Shown: piece after piece, positions 62,399 to 64,000 of the stretch
Numbering within the stretch: the stretch's first letter is position 1
Layout of the letters: each line of letters begins with the position of its first letter
DNA from: Polaromonas sp.
GTDB taxonomy: Bacteria; Pseudomonadota; Gammaproteobacteria; Burkholderiales; Burkholderiaceae_C
DNA: 64,000 nt
Assembly (NCBI GenBank): GCA_028292745.1
Contig: JAQGLT010000080.1
Span: 1-64,000 of the forward strand
Reading direction: 5' to 3'
The notes under the pieces: generated by a model
Database searches by the model: none
The model's input: the letters and a program-made list of their open reading frames with translations, nothing else
Told to the model about the DNA's origin: nothing
Made by a program: the position numbers and the translations under genes

Positions 62399-64000
62399 TA
62401 CTGACCATCGAGAGTTCGTTGAAAACTTTCAAACCGGTCACGTTTCATCAAGGGTTGAACGTACTGCTATCTGACAAAAGTGATTCCTCTACTGAGAAGC
62501 AGACTCGCAACAGCGCAGGTAAAACTAGTTTAGTAGAAATAATCCACTTTCTGATGGGCTCAGACTGCGACAAGGACTCTCTCTTTAGAGTCCCGCAACT
62601 GGTTGAACATACGTTCAGGGGACGCTTTCGTATCAGCGGAGAGGAGTTCACGATTCAGAGGGGTGGTGCAGAGCCAGCCAAGGTTTTTCTCCTCTCGGGC
62701 GGAGAAGATCGGAAGGATATACCCAAGAGGCTAGACAAGGCAACCGAGCTTTTCTTTGTCTCCAATACCAATTGGAAAGCATTCCTCGGGCACAGTATGT
62801 TTGCACTGCCTTTGGATGAGCGTGGTACTGTTTTTGCAGAGTCTTACACTCCAAGTTTTCGTGCCATGTTTTCGTATTTTGCGCGGCGGCGTGATTCTGG
62901 AGGATTTATAGGGCCGGAGCGGCAAGCTGAGAAACAGCACCGCTCGGATTGGCAGGTCAACCTTTCCTATCTTTTAGGGCTTGATTGGCAAATTCCATAT
63001 GAGTTTACTAAAGTTCGGTTGCGCGAAAAGACATTGGATGAACTTCGCAAAGCGGTTAGAGCAGGCGCGCTGGGGCAAGTGGTTGGCTCAGTAGCGGAGT
63101 TGCGCCCGCAGGTAACGATTGCTGACGCGAGAGCAAATAAATTGCGCCGTGCCTTGAGTAGTTTTGAGGTACATGAAAGTTACAAGGAGTTCTCACGTCG
63201 TGCCGCACATGCTAAATCTGAGATGCAGACAATTGTTCGGCGAGTTGTATCCTTAAATGAGAATCTCGAATACTTAGAGGGAGCTTTGAATTCGGAAAGA
63301 GTTCCTCAGCGGTCGGACATTCACCAACTCTACGCCGCCGCCGGAATCGAACTTCCAGGCATTGCTTTACGTAGGTTTGATGAAGTGGGTGAGTTCTATG
63401 AGTCAGTGGTTGCCAATCGCCGGGTCCATTTAAAGAACGAAACTGCGATCTTGAGAGAAAAAATTTCGGCCGAAGAGGCTGAGGTCGTCCGGTTAGACGC
63501 GGAACGTAGCGGCATTTTGCAAGGACTCGACGGACGAGGGGCATTGGATGACTTCCTTACATTGCAACGCGAGCTTGCCGACTCAGAAGCGCAAGCTGCA
63601 ACGTTGCGTGAGCGATTTAAAGCGGCAGAAATGCTGGAAGGCGAGTCTACGAAGTTAGATATTGACCGCGCGAACTTGCAACGCAGGTTGCAAGAGGATC
63701 ATCACATCCGCTCTGAGGCACTTACTCAAGCAATCCTCATCATTGCGGAAGCTATTGGAAGTCTCTATGACGACCGTGCTGGCCGACTGGTAGTTGAAGC
63801 GACTGACAATGGTCCAGAATTTAGAATTTCTATTGAAGGGGATCGTGGTGGTGGAATATCTAATATAGAAATTTTTTGTTTTGATTTGGCTCTCCTAAAA
63901 GTGGTAACTGCTCGATACGGAGGCCCAGGATTTTTGTTGCACGACAGTCACCTTTTCGATGGTGTTGACGAGCGACAAATAGCAGGTGCGCTGCAACTTG
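62395..64000 (+). CDS. ABC-3C system ATPase (DUF2326-type), cut by window end
   Basis: The frame is open from ATG 62395 to the last base, 535 codons. N-terminal ABC/SMC-like head: FHQGLNVLLSDKS, Walker A NSAGKTSLVEIIHFLMG. A long coiled coil follows (about residues 220-450, LDELRKAVRAGALG ... LQRRLQEDHHIRSEA). The second half-head begins at FEISIEG-like FRISIEGDRGGGISNIEIF and contains FLLHDSHLFDGVDERQIAGA, the DUF2326 Walker B/D-loop. The 3' end is missing. Third component of the module. Confidence 0.85.
   Translation, partial: MILTIESSLKTFKPVTFHQGLNVLLSDKSDSSTEKQTRNSAGKTSLVEIIHFLMGSDCDKDSLFRVPQLVEHTFRGRFRISGEEFTIQRGGAEPAKVFLLSGGEDRKDIPKRLDKATELFFVSNTNWKAFLGHSMFALPLDERGTVFAESYTPSFRAMFSYFARRRDSGGFIGPERQAEKQHRSDWQVNLSYLLGLDWQIPYEFTKVRLREKTLDELRKAVRAGALGQVVGSVAELRPQVTIADARANKLRRALSSFEVHESYKEFSRRAAHAKSEMQTIVRRVVSLNENLEYLEGALNSERVPQRSDIHQLYAAAGIELPGIALRRFDEVGEFYESVVANRRVHLKNETAILREKISAEEAEVVRLDAERSGILQGLDGRGALDDFLTLQRELADSEAQAATLRERFKAAEMLEGESTKLDIDRANLQRRLQEDHHIRSEALTQAILIIAEAIGSLYDDRAGRLVVEATDNGPEFRISIEGDRGGGISNIEIFCFDLALLKVVTARYGGPGFLLHDSHLFDGVDERQIAGALQL

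Noticed and set aside
37660-64000. Search by eye for a direct repeat of the tRNA-Arg 3' end as a right attachment site
   Set aside because: No convincing match found; the island's far end is probably outside the window.

Overview
The window reads as a chromosomal segment of a Comamonadaceae-type betaproteobacterium (order Burkholderiales; Polaromonas, Rhodoferax or Acidovorax relatives are the likeliest hosts). The reasons are the GC-rich coding style of the first 37 kb, a Bug-type tricarboxylate binding protein, the long TrpS with a C-terminal extension, the rpfE-like/recJ/lolCD neighbourhood, and small dispersed repeats that I associate from memory with this family. The genus is inference.

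Region 1 (1-37.6 kb) is ordinary chromosome. It opens with the tail of an IS630-type transposase that appears to cut off the 3' end of a phospholipase D-like gene, followed by a Tat-exported FMN hydroxyacid oxidase. A minus-strand catabolic cluster comes next (GntR regulator, Bug binding protein, MmgE/PrpD protein, hydroxyacid dehydrogenase), with a palindromic operator in front of the regulator. Then come a CsbD stress protein; a five-gene minus-strand run ending in trpS; a 24-residue membrane peptide with a strong ribosome binding site; recJ with an rpfE-like gene; lolCD; a secreted Ala/Lys-rich protein; a J-domain operon with three unrecognised genes; a patatin; a protease-MoxR-DUF58-VWA group; TatD plus a DNA glycosylase plus a degenerate tyrosine recombinase; a GspE-like ATPase; TctBA; and a DMT transporter.

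Region 2 (37.6 kb to the end) starts just after tRNA-Arg(ACG) and is an accessory island. Its codon and base use is more AT-rich in places and its genes are of plasmid, phage or defence type. It holds AlpA-like, DUF927 and rolling-circle (gene II/X) replication genes; a DNA/RNA nuclease; and a three-gene cassette of a large serine recombinase and two ParB-like proteins. That cassette lies between two diverged copies of the same nuclease/hydrolase gene ends. Further on are a lipoprotein metalloprotease, an XRE regulator with paired operators, a small operon of two paralogous plasmid-type proteins plus a Cys/His peptidase-like protein, and a Phd/ParE toxin-antitoxin pair. The island ends in two adjacent defence modules: an MmeI-like methyltransferase with a DEAD-type helicase and a GIY-YIG nuclease, then an ABC-three-component (ABC-3C) system whose ATPase gene runs off the window.

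Across region 1, I find seven copies of a 50-60 bp dispersed repeat and two copies of a roughly 105 bp GC-rich palindromic repeat. Some lie inside genes: one is read in frame within the DNA glycosylase and another builds an N-terminal extension on LolD. I saw no copy of either in the island.
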